From: an uncultured Sulfurovum sp.
Lineage (GTDB): Bacteria > Campylobacterota > Campylobacteria > Campylobacterales > Sulfurovaceae
Direction: 5' to 3'
Assembly (NCBI GenBank): GCA_947313765.1
Contig: CAMZNQ010000064.1
Coordinates: forward strand, 1 to 17,275
DNA length: 17,275 bases
Made by a program: the position numbers and the translations under genes. Position 1 is the first letter of the stretch; each line of letters opens with the position of its first letter. Below are positions 6,912-14,267 of this stretch, piece by piece. The notes under the pieces are model-generated. The model saw nothing but the letters and a program-made list of their open reading frames with translations, was not told the DNA's origin and ran no database searches.

Positions 6912-6930
6912 TACTCATTTAAAATGAGTA
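6912..6930 (-). terminator. Possible terminator of the outer-membrane protein gene
   Basis: TACTCATTT and AAATGAGTA (9 bp each) flank one central base, and the stop codon of the barrel gene lies in the middle. Read on the minus strand the hairpin is followed by TCTTTTGTG. The stem is AT-rich, so this is a moderate candidate. Confidence 0.4.
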
Positions 6931-7836
6931 GCCTAAACCAAAGTATCCTACAGAACTATCCATTGAAAAATTTGTTTTCATCTCTTCTGCTATTGTTGAA
7001 TCTACTTTAGCTCCAGATAGATTTATGAGTATATCATCAACATCCCATTTAGAGTATTTATAACCTAATGAGGCATATATTCTTGGACTTAATGTAAACC
7101 ACCCTAACTTATAATTTTTAGTAAAAGGTCTATAGTTAAGACCAATATTATACTCTTGATAAGTACCATTTACAGTACCATCAAATTTAGCATAATCATT
7201 TTTCATATTCCCTGTCTGATAAGCATAGGTAGCCAAGCCATATAGAGAGAGTTTATCACTAATAATATTTTTTTCAAAACTTATTGATGGACCTATCTTA
7301 TAGGTTAAAATCTCTGTTTTACTATCTTCATAGTAATCTTCTACATCTCCACCTATTGAACCACCATCTGATGAGTTACTACTATTGTCAATCCATGGAA
7401 TAGAAGCACCAATAAGAAGAGATAGCCCTAAAAAATCTCCCTCTCCTTTATGCAAAAAATCATAACCAAGATTAATATTTGCATCTAAGCCTTGAAGACG
7501 ATAATCTATTGATGGAATGTTCAATCTATTATTATTACCTCCATTTAATGGTACTGGAATATATCTATCTCCCTCCCCAGCCAAATTATTGTAACTACTT
7601 TGTGCCTGTTTTAATGTTTTAGAATCCATCCATGTAAAATCGTAACCATAGAAAAAATCACTACCTCCTATACTACTATGTCTTTCAGACAAGGAGTATG
7701 TGTCTATATCTGTATTAATAGAGCCATTTAATCCAATAAATCCACCCTCCATTGAAAAAGTTCCATGTCCATAACGAAACTCACCTGCTGTAACTAAAGT
7801 TGAAATAACGACTATTGATAGAGCTATTTTTTTCAT
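6919..7836 (-). CDS. Outer-membrane beta-barrel protein, function unknown
   Basis: This 305-residue protein begins with a Sec signal peptide (MKKIALSIVVISTLVTAGEF, cleavage probably after the TAG region near residue 18). It continues with alternating aromatic/hydrophobic strands separated by polar loops rich in Asn, Ser, Gly and Asp, and ends GYFGLGYSF with the terminal Phe expected for BAM-dependent barrel insertion. Loop-like segments include an Asn/Ser/Gly/Asp-rich stretch around 150-165. I do not recognise a specific porin or transporter family. AAGGAG lies before the ATG, and a minus-strand TATAAT at 7874-7869 is a possible -10 box. The gene stands alone, with an insertion element beyond its 3' end. 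Confidence 0.8.
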   Translation of the reverse strand: MKKIALSIVVISTLVTAGEFRYGHGTFSMEGGFIGLNGSINTDIDTYSLSERHSSIGGSDFFYGYDFTWMDSKTLKQAQSSYNNLAGEGDRYIPVPLNGGNNNRLNIPSIDYRLQGLDANINLGYDFLHKGEGDFLGLSLLIGASIPWIDNSSNSSDGGSIGGDVEDYYEDSKTEILTYKIGPSISFEKNIISDKLSLYGLATYAYQTGNMKNDYAKFDGTVNGTYQEYNIGLNYRPFTKNYKLGWFTLSPRIYASLGYKYSKWDVDDILINLSGAKVDSTIAEEMKTNFSMDSSVGYFGLGYSF

Positions 7837-7868
7837 CCTCTTCTCCTTTATAATATAGAGTTAATATT

Positions 7869-7874
7869 ATTATA
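7869..7874 (-). promoter_or_regulatory. Candidate -10 box for the barrel gene
   Basis: A minus-strand TATAAT lies about 32 bp ahead of the ATG at 7836, with AAGGAG between. No -35 box is evident. The rest of the 229-bp intergenic stretch up to 8065 is extremely AT-rich and otherwise contains only the hydrolase promoter. Confidence 0.35.
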
Positions 7875-8054
7875 ATCTATAGATATATATAAAAGATATA
7901 AAATATTTTTATTAAAATATTATTTTACGAAAATGAGTTTATTATACACATATTAATATATCTTGATGTGATTTATAACCATTAAGAACTTTAACCATCT
8001 ATACTCCTAAAAATAGAATTATATAATAAAAGATTTAAATATATTTTTTTATGT

Positions 8055-8060
8055 TATAAT
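8055..8060 (+). promoter_or_regulatory. -10 box placed for a leaderless hydrolase transcript
   Basis: A perfect TATAAT preceded by a T7 tract (8044-8050), the usual Campylobacterota sigma-70 pattern, ends only five bases before the ATG at 8066. The transcription start would fall on or next to the start codon. No Shine-Dalgarno sequence exists in the gap. Confidence 0.5.
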
Positions 8061-8065
8061 AAAAA

Positions 8066-8992
8066 ATGCTAAAAATAATCCTTAAGAGTTTACCATTTAT
8101 CTATCTCATATTAATAATCTTTTCAGGTTGTTCTACTAAAGTACCCATAACGTGGAAGGAGCGTATTCTTACTAAAAGAGTAGAGAAACTACCTTTAATA
8201 TATAGTGAATATGGTAAAAAAGAGAATCCAACTATTCTATTTATTCATGGTTTTGGCGAAAATCGTTATACATGGCGTTTTTTAGTTCCTAGGTTAAGCA
8301 TTAATTATCATTTGATTATGGTTGATTTAAAGGGTTTTGGAGATTCCCCTAAGAGTGAAGATGACTACTACTCTGTCTATGACCAAGCAATTCTTGTAAA
8401 TGAGTTTATAAAGGATAAAAAACAAAAAAATATTACATTAATAGGTCGCTCTTTTGGTGGTGGAATTGCTTTAATTTTGGCACTACTTCAACATGATAAG
8501 TTAATAAAAAAGAGAATCAATAAAATGGTATTAATTGATTCTATGAGCTATAGACAAAATCTGCCCTCTATGTTAAGAGATTTAAAGATACCTATTATTG
8601 GTTATCTAGGTATACACCTATTGAGTAATAGTTATATGGCAGAAGAGGCTTATAAATATGCTTTTTATAATGATGACTTAATCCCCAAAAATAGCATTAA
8701 ATATAACTCCACATATCTATCTTACCCAAGAGCTAAATATGCCTATCTTCAAACGGTAAATCAACTTATTCCAGATGATATTGAGCGTATTGAAAAGAGG
8801 TATTCTAAAATAGATATTCCTACTCTCATTTTGTGGGGTAGAGATGATATATCTATTCATGTAGATAAAGCCTATCGGCTACATAGAGATATTAAAAATA
8901 GCAAAATAAAAGTATTTAACCATGCAGGACACATGCTTCAAGAGGAGAGACCAAATCTTGTTGTAGATGCTATTGAGGATTTTTTAAAATAA
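8066..8992 (+). CDS. Alpha/beta-hydrolase lipoprotein
   Basis: A 308-residue alpha/beta-hydrolase with a lipoprotein signal: hydrophobic residues 2-20, then the lipobox FSGC with Cys22. The fold signatures are ILFIHGFGENRYTW (57-70, oxyanion-hole HG), DLKGFGDSP (87-95), nucleophile elbow GRSFGG with Ser129, LWGRDD with the acid Asp261, and HAGHMLQEERP with His289. The triad is complete. Substrate is not predictable; relatives are annotated as esterases, lipases or C-C hydrolases. The probable location is the periplasmic face of a membrane. The start is the first possible ATG (an earlier ATG at 8051 meets a stop two codons on) and has no ribosome-binding site. It ends two bases before the convergent kinase gene. 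Confidence 0.85.
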   Translation: MLKIILKSLPFIYLILIIFSGCSTKVPITWKERILTKRVEKLPLIYSEYGKKENPTILFIHGFGENRYTWRFLVPRLSINYHLIMVDLKGFGDSPKSEDDYYSVYDQAILVNEFIKDKKQKNITLIGRSFGGGIALILALLQHDKLIKKRINKMVLIDSMSYRQNLPSMLRDLKIPIIGYLGIHLLSNSYMAEEAYKYAFYNDDLIPKNSIKYNSTYLSYPRAKYAYLQTVNQLIPDDIERIEKRYSKIDIPTLILWGRDDISIHVDKAYRLHRDIKNSKIKVFNHAGHMLQEERPNLVVDAIEDFLK

Positions 8993-8994
8993 AG

Positions 8995-10155
8995 TTAACA
9001 ATCCTTAGAAGGAAAAAGATACTTAAATGTAGTTCCCTCTCTAATTTTTGATTTAATATTTAAGATTATCCCCTCTTCATCAATAATATCTTTTACAATA
9101 TTTAAACCTATACCAAAACCACCTTTAGTCTCATTCTCTCGATAATATCGAGAGAAAATTTTATCTACATTAGCTATTCCTACCCCATAATCTCTAACTA
9201 AAAAAATAATCTCTTCTTCTATTTTATGAAGTTCTATCTCAATGGAACTACCATCATTGCTATATTTAATAGCATTCGAGATAGTATTGTCTAAAATTCG
9301 TTGTAATTTTGTCTTTGAAAAAAAATATTTTACATTCTCTTCTATATCTGTTCTTATATATATCTTTTTCAAATTGGCAATCTCTTGAAAATAGTAAACT
9401 CTAGTTTGAAGAAAAAAGCTAAAGTCTACCTCATCTATTTTATGAACTACTCGACCCTGTTTAATAAGATAATCCATATCATCATATATAGTGGCTAGAG
9501 TTTTAGATGCAGATTTCATTCTTTGTAGATATTTATTGTCTCCATATTTATTTGCAAAAAGGTCAGCATTTAAGTTAATAATGCTCAAAGGGGTATTAAT
9601 CTCATGCATAGAGTCTTTTATGAAATTATCTAGTTGTCTATTCATCGCTTCAAATGGAGCAGAGAAATTTCTAAGTAGTAGAAGAGAAAAGATAAAAAGC
9701 ATAAGTAAAATGGCTAAAATAGTTAAAAGAGAAAATAGATAAATCTCATTCGCTGTATGGGTAGTTGAAACTAATAGATATTTAGCTCCAAAGTAGTACC
9801 CATTAGGTAGAGGATAGATAAGGTAGTAGTGTTTATCTTCAATATAGAAACCTTCACTATAGGAGGTTGGTTCAAAATTTAAATTTGAAAATATCTCTCC
9901 ATAATTTTCTGTATACAAAGCTGTTTGGTACTCTTTATATCTTGGTAATTTATATACTTTATTTATATTGTTATATCTTTCCATAGAAGATATAACTCTT
10001 TTCGACTGTTCCCTTAAACTAAGCTCTACTTTTGCTCTATCTATCTGTAATAGTAACATCACATAGATAATAAGAGGAGTTATTAAGATAAGTGCCAAGA
10101 TAGAGGTATATATTGTTGCATATTTAATAGCAAATTTTTTATAATTAAAGGTCAA
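8995..10155 (-). CDS. Sensor histidine kinase of a three-gene signalling operon
   Basis: This 386-residue membrane kinase has TM1 at about 14-36, a short periplasmic part (about 37-135) and TM2 at about 138-161. There is no clear HAMP domain before the dimerisation helix IKDSMHEINTPLSIINLNADLF, with phospho-acceptor His184. The HATPase domain shows the N box DNTISNAIKYSN (key Asn294), G1 DYGVGIA (322-328), F-box-like IFSRYYR (333-339) and G2 GGFGIGLNIVKDII (345-358). All catalytic parts are present. The start is a TTG at 10155 inside the end of the regulator gene (11-bp overlap), with AGGA seven bases upstream; the next in-frame ATG lies within TM1. It partners the OmpR-type regulator just upstream. 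Confidence 0.92.
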   Translation of the reverse strand: MTFNYKKFAIKYATIYTSILALILITPLIIYVMLLLQIDRAKVELSLREQSKRVISSMERYNNINKVYKLPRYKEYQTALYTENYGEIFSNLNFEPTSYSEGFYIEDKHYYLIYPLPNGYYFGAKYLLVSTTHTANEIYLFSLLTILAILLMLFIFSLLLLRNFSAPFEAMNRQLDNFIKDSMHEINTPLSIINLNADLFANKYGDNKYLQRMKSASKTLATIYDDMDYLIKQGRVVHKIDEVDFSFFLQTRVYYFQEIANLKKIYIRTDIEENVKYFFSKTKLQRILDNTISNAIKYSNDGSSIEIELHKIEEEIIFLVRDYGVGIANVDKIFSRYYRENETKGGFGIGLNIVKDIIDEEGIILNIKSKIREGTTFKYLFPSKDC

Positions 10156-10804
10156 TAGTGTATCCTACCCCTCTGATATTTTTTATAAAATTATATTTTA
10201 GTTTTTTTCTCAAATTTCCAACTTGTACACGAATATTAGTAGGCTCTATCCACTCTCCCCAAATCTCTTCCCAAAACATCTCATAACTAACTACTGCCCC
10301 TCTTCGTTTTATGAGAAGTTCCAATAGTTTAGTCTCCATTTTACCTAAACTGATTGGTTCTTTGTTTAGTGTAAGTTGTAAACTTTTTGTATCAAATTTA
10401 TAGTTAAAAGATAGGTCAATAATATTTTCAGAAGAGTTAAAACAGTGTAGTTTTATCACTTGTTCTACCCTAAGTTTTAATTCAGCTAAATCAAAAGGCT
10501 TTCTAATGTAATCACATCCCCCACAAGCATACCCCTCTGTAAGGTCTTCTATATCTGTTAAAGATGTAATAAAGATAGCAGGTGTAGATATTTTAGCCTT
10601 ACGAAGAGATGATAAAAGCTCAAAACCGTTCTGCTCTCCTGATACCTTTACATCAAGAAGTAGTAAATCAAATGGTTTCTCATAAACAGAATCAAAAGCC
10701 TCTTCAGAGTTTGTATAGTGTAAAACCTCATAACCTGAATCTTCCAAGAACTCTTGCATAGAGATTGCTAATATAGTCTCATCTTCCAAAATAAGTATTC
10801 TCAC
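10145..10804 (-). CDS. OmpR/PhoB-type response regulator
   Basis: A 219-residue DNA-binding regulator. The receiver domain (1-118) has acidic pocket residues Glu7-Asp8, phospho-acceptor Asp51 (LLLLDVKV), Thr80 and Lys102 (RKPF). The C-terminal winged helix (about 125-219) has ISLGKMETKLLELLIKRRGAVVS, TNIRVQVGNLRKKL (recognition region) and the terminal RGVGYTIDL. Cys94 and Cys97 in GYACGGCDYI replace the more common GA-DD residues of the alpha4 region. The GTG start (10804) overlaps the TGA of the sensor gene as GTGA and has AGGAG seven bases before it, so translation is probably coupled. The tandem 11-bp repeats upstream of the operon are a natural candidate for its own binding site. Confidence 0.93.
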   Translation of the reverse strand: MRILILEDETILAISMQEFLEDSGYEVLHYTNSEEAFDSVYEKPFDLLLLDVKVSGEQNGFELLSSLRKAKISTPAIFITSLTDIEDLTEGYACGGCDYIRKPFDLAELKLRVEQVIKLHCFNSSENIIDLSFNYKFDTKSLQLTLNKEPISLGKMETKLLELLIKRRGAVVSYEMFWEEIWGEWIEPTNIRVQVGNLRKKLKYNFIKNIRGVGYTIDL

Positions 10805-11907
10805 TCTACAACTCCTATTTTTTTAGTTTTGTGTTTATGCTCTATGATTATATCTATCAATTCATCTTTACTATATTTTTGTAACATATATCTTGCCTCT
10901 TTCTCTAAATCAGTTTTATCCTCTTGATTTAATTTAGATAACCAATCTATCAAATTTCTATCTTCTCTACTCCTATAATTTTCAGATGAATTTTCCCATA
11001 ATTTTACAACTTCATAAATATCTTCATCACTAAGCCTTGTTAAAATAGATATGTTTTGATACCTCTCTTTATAATATTTAACTGATTGAGAAGGTAAAAC
11101 AAGAAGATATTTACCAATCTCCTCTCTTTTACCATTATACATTGGTTGAATAATATATAATATCTTATTTTTATATAGATAGCCCATGCTCTCCAACTCT
11201 ATCCAATCTATAAAATCAGCTTTAAATTTTAACTTTTTATTGAAATTTTTATTGGCAATTACATATCTATTTAAAAATGGAAAATCTTGCATTAATGGAG
11301 AATCTTTTAGATATTTTGTATCCATTAGTGCAAATAGTTCAATCCCCTGTTGATGTAGTTTTTTCGCAAACTCATCAATAAATTTAATAACCTCCAAGTA
11401 ACCTATATATTTATTTCCATTTTGAATAGGAGTAGTCGCTTTAAATGTCAATCTTCTACCTGTCTCTACTCCAACTTTAGGTCTTTTATCATATTTAAAT
11501 CTATCTAAATCATTACGAAACCACCACATAGGCATACCTGCTGAAGTGTTACCCCAACTTTGTGCAAATATAAAAAAATCATTATCAAAAATTTGTATAC
11601 GAAGAGTTTTAATATGAGTATAATCTTTGAATCTTTTAGCTATAGCACTTAAAATTTCATATGCTTCTTGTTCATTATCGCTTGTTATAGCATTTTTTAA
11701 TGCACCATCTTCAGATAGTGCTAAAGAGAAAGATAGAAGGTTAGAGTTCTCATATGCTAAACTCTTTTGAAAATCATCAATCACATAACGGCTTAACTCT
11801 TGAAACCTATCGTTTTGACTCTCTTTTAAAAAAAAGATTATAGAAATAGAGAGTGCCAATAGAACAATAAATACAATAAGAATATATAGTTTTGAGAGAT
11901 GTTTCAT
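10801..11907 (-). CDS. Membrane-tethered double-Cache sensor without output domain
   Basis: This 368-residue protein has one N-terminal membrane anchor (about 7-27), after which the whole chain is predicted periplasmic. Residues about 30-290 resemble a dCache_3-type ligand-binding region: ALSEDGALKNAI, LRIQIFDNDFFIFAQSWG (104-121), then GVETGRRLTFKATTPIQNGN and IGYLEV (about 146-173), followed by a second lobe. The last about 80 residues are charged and helical, with no second membrane span and no kinase, HAMP, GGDEF or methyl-accepting module. It heads the operon with the regulator and kinase, so it probably senses a ligand for that kinase. The ATG at 11907 has no Shine-Dalgarno sequence and lies seven bases after a TATAGT -10-like box. 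The fold is a recall-based match; the ligand is unknown. Confidence 0.75.
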   Translation of the reverse strand: MKHLSKLYILIVFIVLLALSISIIFFLKESQNDRFQELSRYVIDDFQKSLAYENSNLLSFSLALSEDGALKNAITSDNEQEAYEILSAIAKRFKDYTHIKTLRIQIFDNDFFIFAQSWGNTSAGMPMWWFRNDLDRFKYDKRPKVGVETGRRLTFKATTPIQNGNKYIGYLEVIKFIDEFAKKLHQQGIELFALMDTKYLKDSPLMQDFPFLNRYVIANKNFNKKLKFKADFIDWIELESMGYLYKNKILYIIQPMYNGKREEIGKYLLVLPSQSVKYYKERYQNISILTRLSDEDIYEVVKLWENSSENYRSREDRNLIDWLSKLNQEDKTDLEKEARYMLQKYSKDELIDIIIEHKHKTKKIGVVE

Positions 11908-11913
11908 AAAAAC

Positions 11914-11946
11914 AACTATAGTTAAACTATAATTAATAGTTAATTA
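11914..11946. promoter_or_regulatory. Tandem 11-bp repeats: candidate response-regulator operator
   Basis: AACTATAGTTA (11914-11924) is directly followed by AACTATAATTA (11925-11935), a one-base variant. A third unit, ATAGTTAATTA (11936-11946), matches in its last six bases. An 11-bp direct-repeat spacing is the layout OmpR/PhoB-family dimers use. The array covers the two possible minus-strand TATAGT boxes of the sensor operon and abuts the -35 region of the divergent gene. AACTATAATTA occurs again at 16963-16973, before the TorD operon. Confidence 0.5.
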
Positions 11947-11964
11947 ATATATATTTAAAGATGT

Positions 11965-11970
11965 TATAAT
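11965..11970 (+). promoter_or_regulatory. Candidate -10 box for the secreted-protein/M23 operon
   Basis: TATAAT ends 18 bp before the ATG at 11989, with AAGGA at 11978-11982. The predicted leader is therefore only about 12 nt and consists almost entirely of the ribosome-binding site. Confidence 0.45.
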
Positions 11971-11988
11971 ATTAAAAAAGGAAATTCA

Positions 11989-12507
11989 ATGCGTCTAATA
12001 ATTACTATTATTATCCTACTAACTTATCTCCATTCTGAAAGTGGAATATTAAAAATAGAGTGGCCAAAAGTTAATCTACAGCAACAAAAACCCTCACTCC
12101 CTTATCCTAATATTTTAACTAAAAGAATAAAAGATACAAAACTACCTGTATATATTCCTAGCCAATTTGCTTACGATAAAAATATGGTTGTTGTAGCAGA
12201 TGAGAACTTCTATACAATAAGTTTCATCTTAAAAGGAGCTACTGTAATGGTATCTGGGGACAGAACATTTCAAGAGGATTTTTCAAATCAAAAATCTACA
12301 TTTCAAAAAATGATGAAAAAGTCAAATAGTGTTGAGTTTATGCAAGAAGAGGAGTCAGGCATAAGAAATGCCAATTTTAACAGATATGGTGCAAACTATG
12401 AACTCCAAGTAGAGTGTAAAGAGCCTAAAAAAGATAAAAGATGTACTCAAAAAGATTTTATAGAAAAACTATATAGACAACTCATATTAGTAGGTGGTAA
12501 AAAGTGA
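11989..12507 (+). CDS. Secreted protein of unknown function, paired with an M23 peptidase
   Basis: I do not recognise this 172-residue protein. It starts with a hydrophobic signal peptide (MRLIITIIILLTYLHSES, cleavage probably near residue 16-18), so it should be periplasmic. The mature part has a proline-rich start (KPSLPYPN, 34-41), a beta-rich middle (LPVYIPSQFAYDKNMVVVAD and TISFILKGATVMVSGDRTF, about 52-94), and a Lys-rich C terminus with two cysteines (143 and 152) nine residues apart that could form a disulfide. Its last codons overlap the M23 gene by four bases (GTGA), implying coupled expression. It is divergent from the Cache/RR/HK operon. A role as partner or modulator of the peptidase is a guess from context. 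Confidence 0.75.
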   Translation: MRLIITIIILLTYLHSESGILKIEWPKVNLQQQKPSLPYPNILTKRIKDTKLPVYIPSQFAYDKNMVVVADENFYTISFILKGATVMVSGDRTFQEDFSNQKSTFQKMMKKSNSVEFMQEEESGIRNANFNRYGANYELQVECKEPKKDKRCTQKDFIEKLYRQLILVGGKK

Positions 12508-13232
12508 AATTTATTCTAACCATAACAATTTTAATTCTACTGCAATCTTGTGCTAAAAAAGAGAAAAAAGTAGTAACTACTACTCCTGAAACATGGAAAG
12601 GAAAAGGTTTTACCTACTACAGAGCAGGATACCTAAAGCCAAATAGTGGAATAGGTCGAAGAGGAGATAATTTCATATATGCCCCTAAGATTCGTTTTCC
12701 GTTAGCCTATCCTAATGCATATATAAACTCCCAAGTATATGGAGTAGGTGGTCTCTATGGACAAAAAGGAAATCTATGTGATAAGCGAAACTACTCCTAT
12801 CCGTGGAGAGACAACTATTGTGAAAAGAGAACACATGGTATGCCTCTCTGCCCTGCTGGAGTGGGACATCAAGGGGTAGATATTCGTGCAAAAGATTGTA
12901 GAGATAACTTTCACTATGCTGTAGCTGTGGAGGAGGGAATCATTACCTATATTGGCTCATATAGCATAAAATTAAGAGGTAAATCGGGTAGAACATACCG
13001 TTATCTACACCTAAATTCAGACTCTATCCAAGTAAGAAGAGGTCAAAGAGTTTGGAGAGGTCAAAAGATAGGTAGAGTATCAAACAATATGGGAAAAACA
13101 AAAACATCAATACATCTCCATTTTGACATAAAAGAGACAATAAGATTTGGAAACTACTCTAAGAGTGTATATATTCCTCCATATACATCTTTAGTTGATG
13201 CATACAAGAGATTACTAATGGGGAGACCGTGA
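12504..13232 (+). CDS. M23 (LytM-type) peptidase lipoprotein
   Basis: A 242-residue zinc metallopeptidase of family M23, which cuts peptidoglycan cross-bridges or acts as a hydrolase activator. The signal peptide ends in the lipobox LQSC with Cys16. The catalytic core has GHQGVDIRA (His122, Asp126), HYAVAVEEGIITYIGSYS (137-154), YRYLHLNSDSI (165-175) and the second metal motif HLHFD (His204, His206). All expected zinc ligands and the catalytic His are present, suggesting an active enzyme. Four further cysteines (92, 106, 116, 132) surround the first motif and may be disulfide-bonded in the periplasm. The GTG start at 12504 overlaps the preceding stop. The gene ends 40 bp from a convergent gene without a clear terminator. 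Confidence 0.9.
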   Translation: MKFILTITILILLQSCAKKEKKVVTTTPETWKGKGFTYYRAGYLKPNSGIGRRGDNFIYAPKIRFPLAYPNAYINSQVYGVGGLYGQKGNLCDKRNYSYPWRDNYCEKRTHGMPLCPAGVGHQGVDIRAKDCRDNFHYAVAVEEGIITYIGSYSIKLRGKSGRTYRYLHLNSDSIQVRRGQRVWRGQKIGRVSNNMGKTKTSIHLHFDIKETIRFGNYSKSVYIPPYTSLVDAYKRLLMGRP

Positions 13233-13272
13233 ACTCTCCTCTCTTAAAAAATACTCTAACCTATAAACCTAA

Positions 13273-13746
13273 TTAAACCTCTTTACCATCATAATAAAAC
13301 TCATCAAGCCCATCAATAAACGCCATAAGCAGTTCGTCTGAACAAGATTTAAAGTTTTTCCCACCCTCTTTACGGAAAAGTGAACCTATTTGTCGTTTAC
13401 TCAATGTAACTTCTGCTAATGCAAAAATAATAACAAGTTCACTCTCTTTTAGATTCATAGCTACTCTAAGCTTTTTTAAGATTAAGTTATTTGTTAACTC
13501 TACAACCTCATCAGACTCTGATTTTTTAGGATTTTCGCCTCTTTTTAAAATAACTAATCCATCTAAAAAAAGACCCAACTCTTCATAGGTTGCCTCTTCA
13601 TAGTCTCTGTCTTGGCGACGCTTTAGAATATTACTTATTCTATCTTCTGTTATGTTATGCTCTACTAAAGAGTATGCTTTTACTATCTCACTGCTTTTTA
13701 GAGAAAGTGCTGTTTTTATCTTAAATAATATATCATTAATCTGCAT
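13273..13746 (-). CDS. DUF1456 (YehS-like) protein with two repeats
   Basis: A 157-residue cytoplasmic protein of the DUF1456/YehS family. It has two homologous halves: MQINDILFKIKTALSLKSSEIVKAYSLV (1-28) matches NLILKKLRVAMNLKESELVIIFALA (86-110), and each half continues with an ...ILKRR/LFRKE segment and an ELGLFLDGL or ELLMAFIDGL block. The family function is not known. The ATG at 13746 lies within the end of the upstream NlpC/P60 gene (11-bp overlap), so it is translated from the same message. The repeat pattern and length are ordinary for the family. Confidence 0.88.
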   Translation of the reverse strand: MQINDILFKIKTALSLKSSEIVKAYSLVEHNITEDRISNILKRRQDRDYEEATYEELGLFLDGLVILKRGENPKKSESDEVVELTNNLILKKLRVAMNLKESELVIIFALAEVTLSKRQIGSLFRKEGGKNFKSCSDELLMAFIDGLDEFYYDGKEV

Positions 13747-14233
13747 CTATACGTTTACCCCATCTAAATTTATCTTTATACCATGCATTTATATCAGAAA
13801 TTGTCACAGAGTGAGCTTTACCACTACTTGCATGAATAAATTTTCCATTACCAATGTAAATCCCTACATGGTTAACATGACCTCTTGACGCAGTATCAAA
13901 AAAGAGTAAATCCCCTACCCTAATCTCATTTTTAAAGAGTTTTTTACCTCTAATCTCTGATTGGTCACGAGATGTACGAGGTATTTTAACTCCTAAATCT
14001 CTATATACAGCATATACAAATCCAGAACAATCAAAACTATTAGGTCCTGTTGCACCATATCTGTATGGTTTACCTAAATGTCTATATGCCTCTTTAACAA
14101 CTTTACTATTTGAGGGAATATATCTTTGACTATATATTGCTCTATCTTTGTGTGGTCTCTCTAAACACCCTGTAAATAGTATAATAAATAGTAAAATATA
14201 CCCAAAATATATAAATTTAATAGAGTTATTCAT
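13736..14233 (-). CDS. NlpC/P60 peptidoglycan hydrolase lipoprotein
   Basis: A 165-residue lipoprotein with an N-terminal hydrophobic segment and lipobox LFTGC (Cys23), then an NlpC/P60 cysteine-peptidase domain of the Spr/MepS type that cuts peptide stems of the cell wall. Visible motifs are AYRHLGKPYRYGATGPNSFDCSG (49-71, nucleophile Cys69), IPRTSRDQ (84-91), VGDLLFFD (106-113), HVNHVGIYIGNGKFIHASSG (119-138; catalytic His122 and third polar residue His134). The start was placed at the ATG at 14233, which follows AAGGAG at a proper distance; an upstream in-frame TTG at 14260 has no support. It overlaps the DUF1456 gene downstream and lies 34 bp after the helical-protein gene of the TorD operon. 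Confidence 0.92.
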   Translation of the reverse strand: MNNSIKFIYFGYILLFIILFTGCLERPHKDRAIYSQRYIPSNSKVVKEAYRHLGKPYRYGATGPNSFDCSGFVYAVYRDLGVKIPRTSRDQSEIRGKKLFKNEIRVGDLLFFDTASRGHVNHVGIYIGNGKFIHASSGKAHSVTISDINAWYKDKFRWGKRIDAD

Positions 14234-14267
14234 ATTGCTCCTTAAATATAAGGATAACAACTTTATC

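Noticed and set aside
6828..7010. 60-residue plus-strand open frame beginning at GTG
   Set aside because: It runs through the inverted repeat and into the antisense of the barrel-protein gene, with no ribosome-binding site and no protein-like composition.
14233..14260. Longer NlpC/P60 protein starting at TTG 14260
   Set aside because: AAGGAG lies between the TTG and the ATG at 14233, and the shorter form gives a normal lipoprotein signal peptide.
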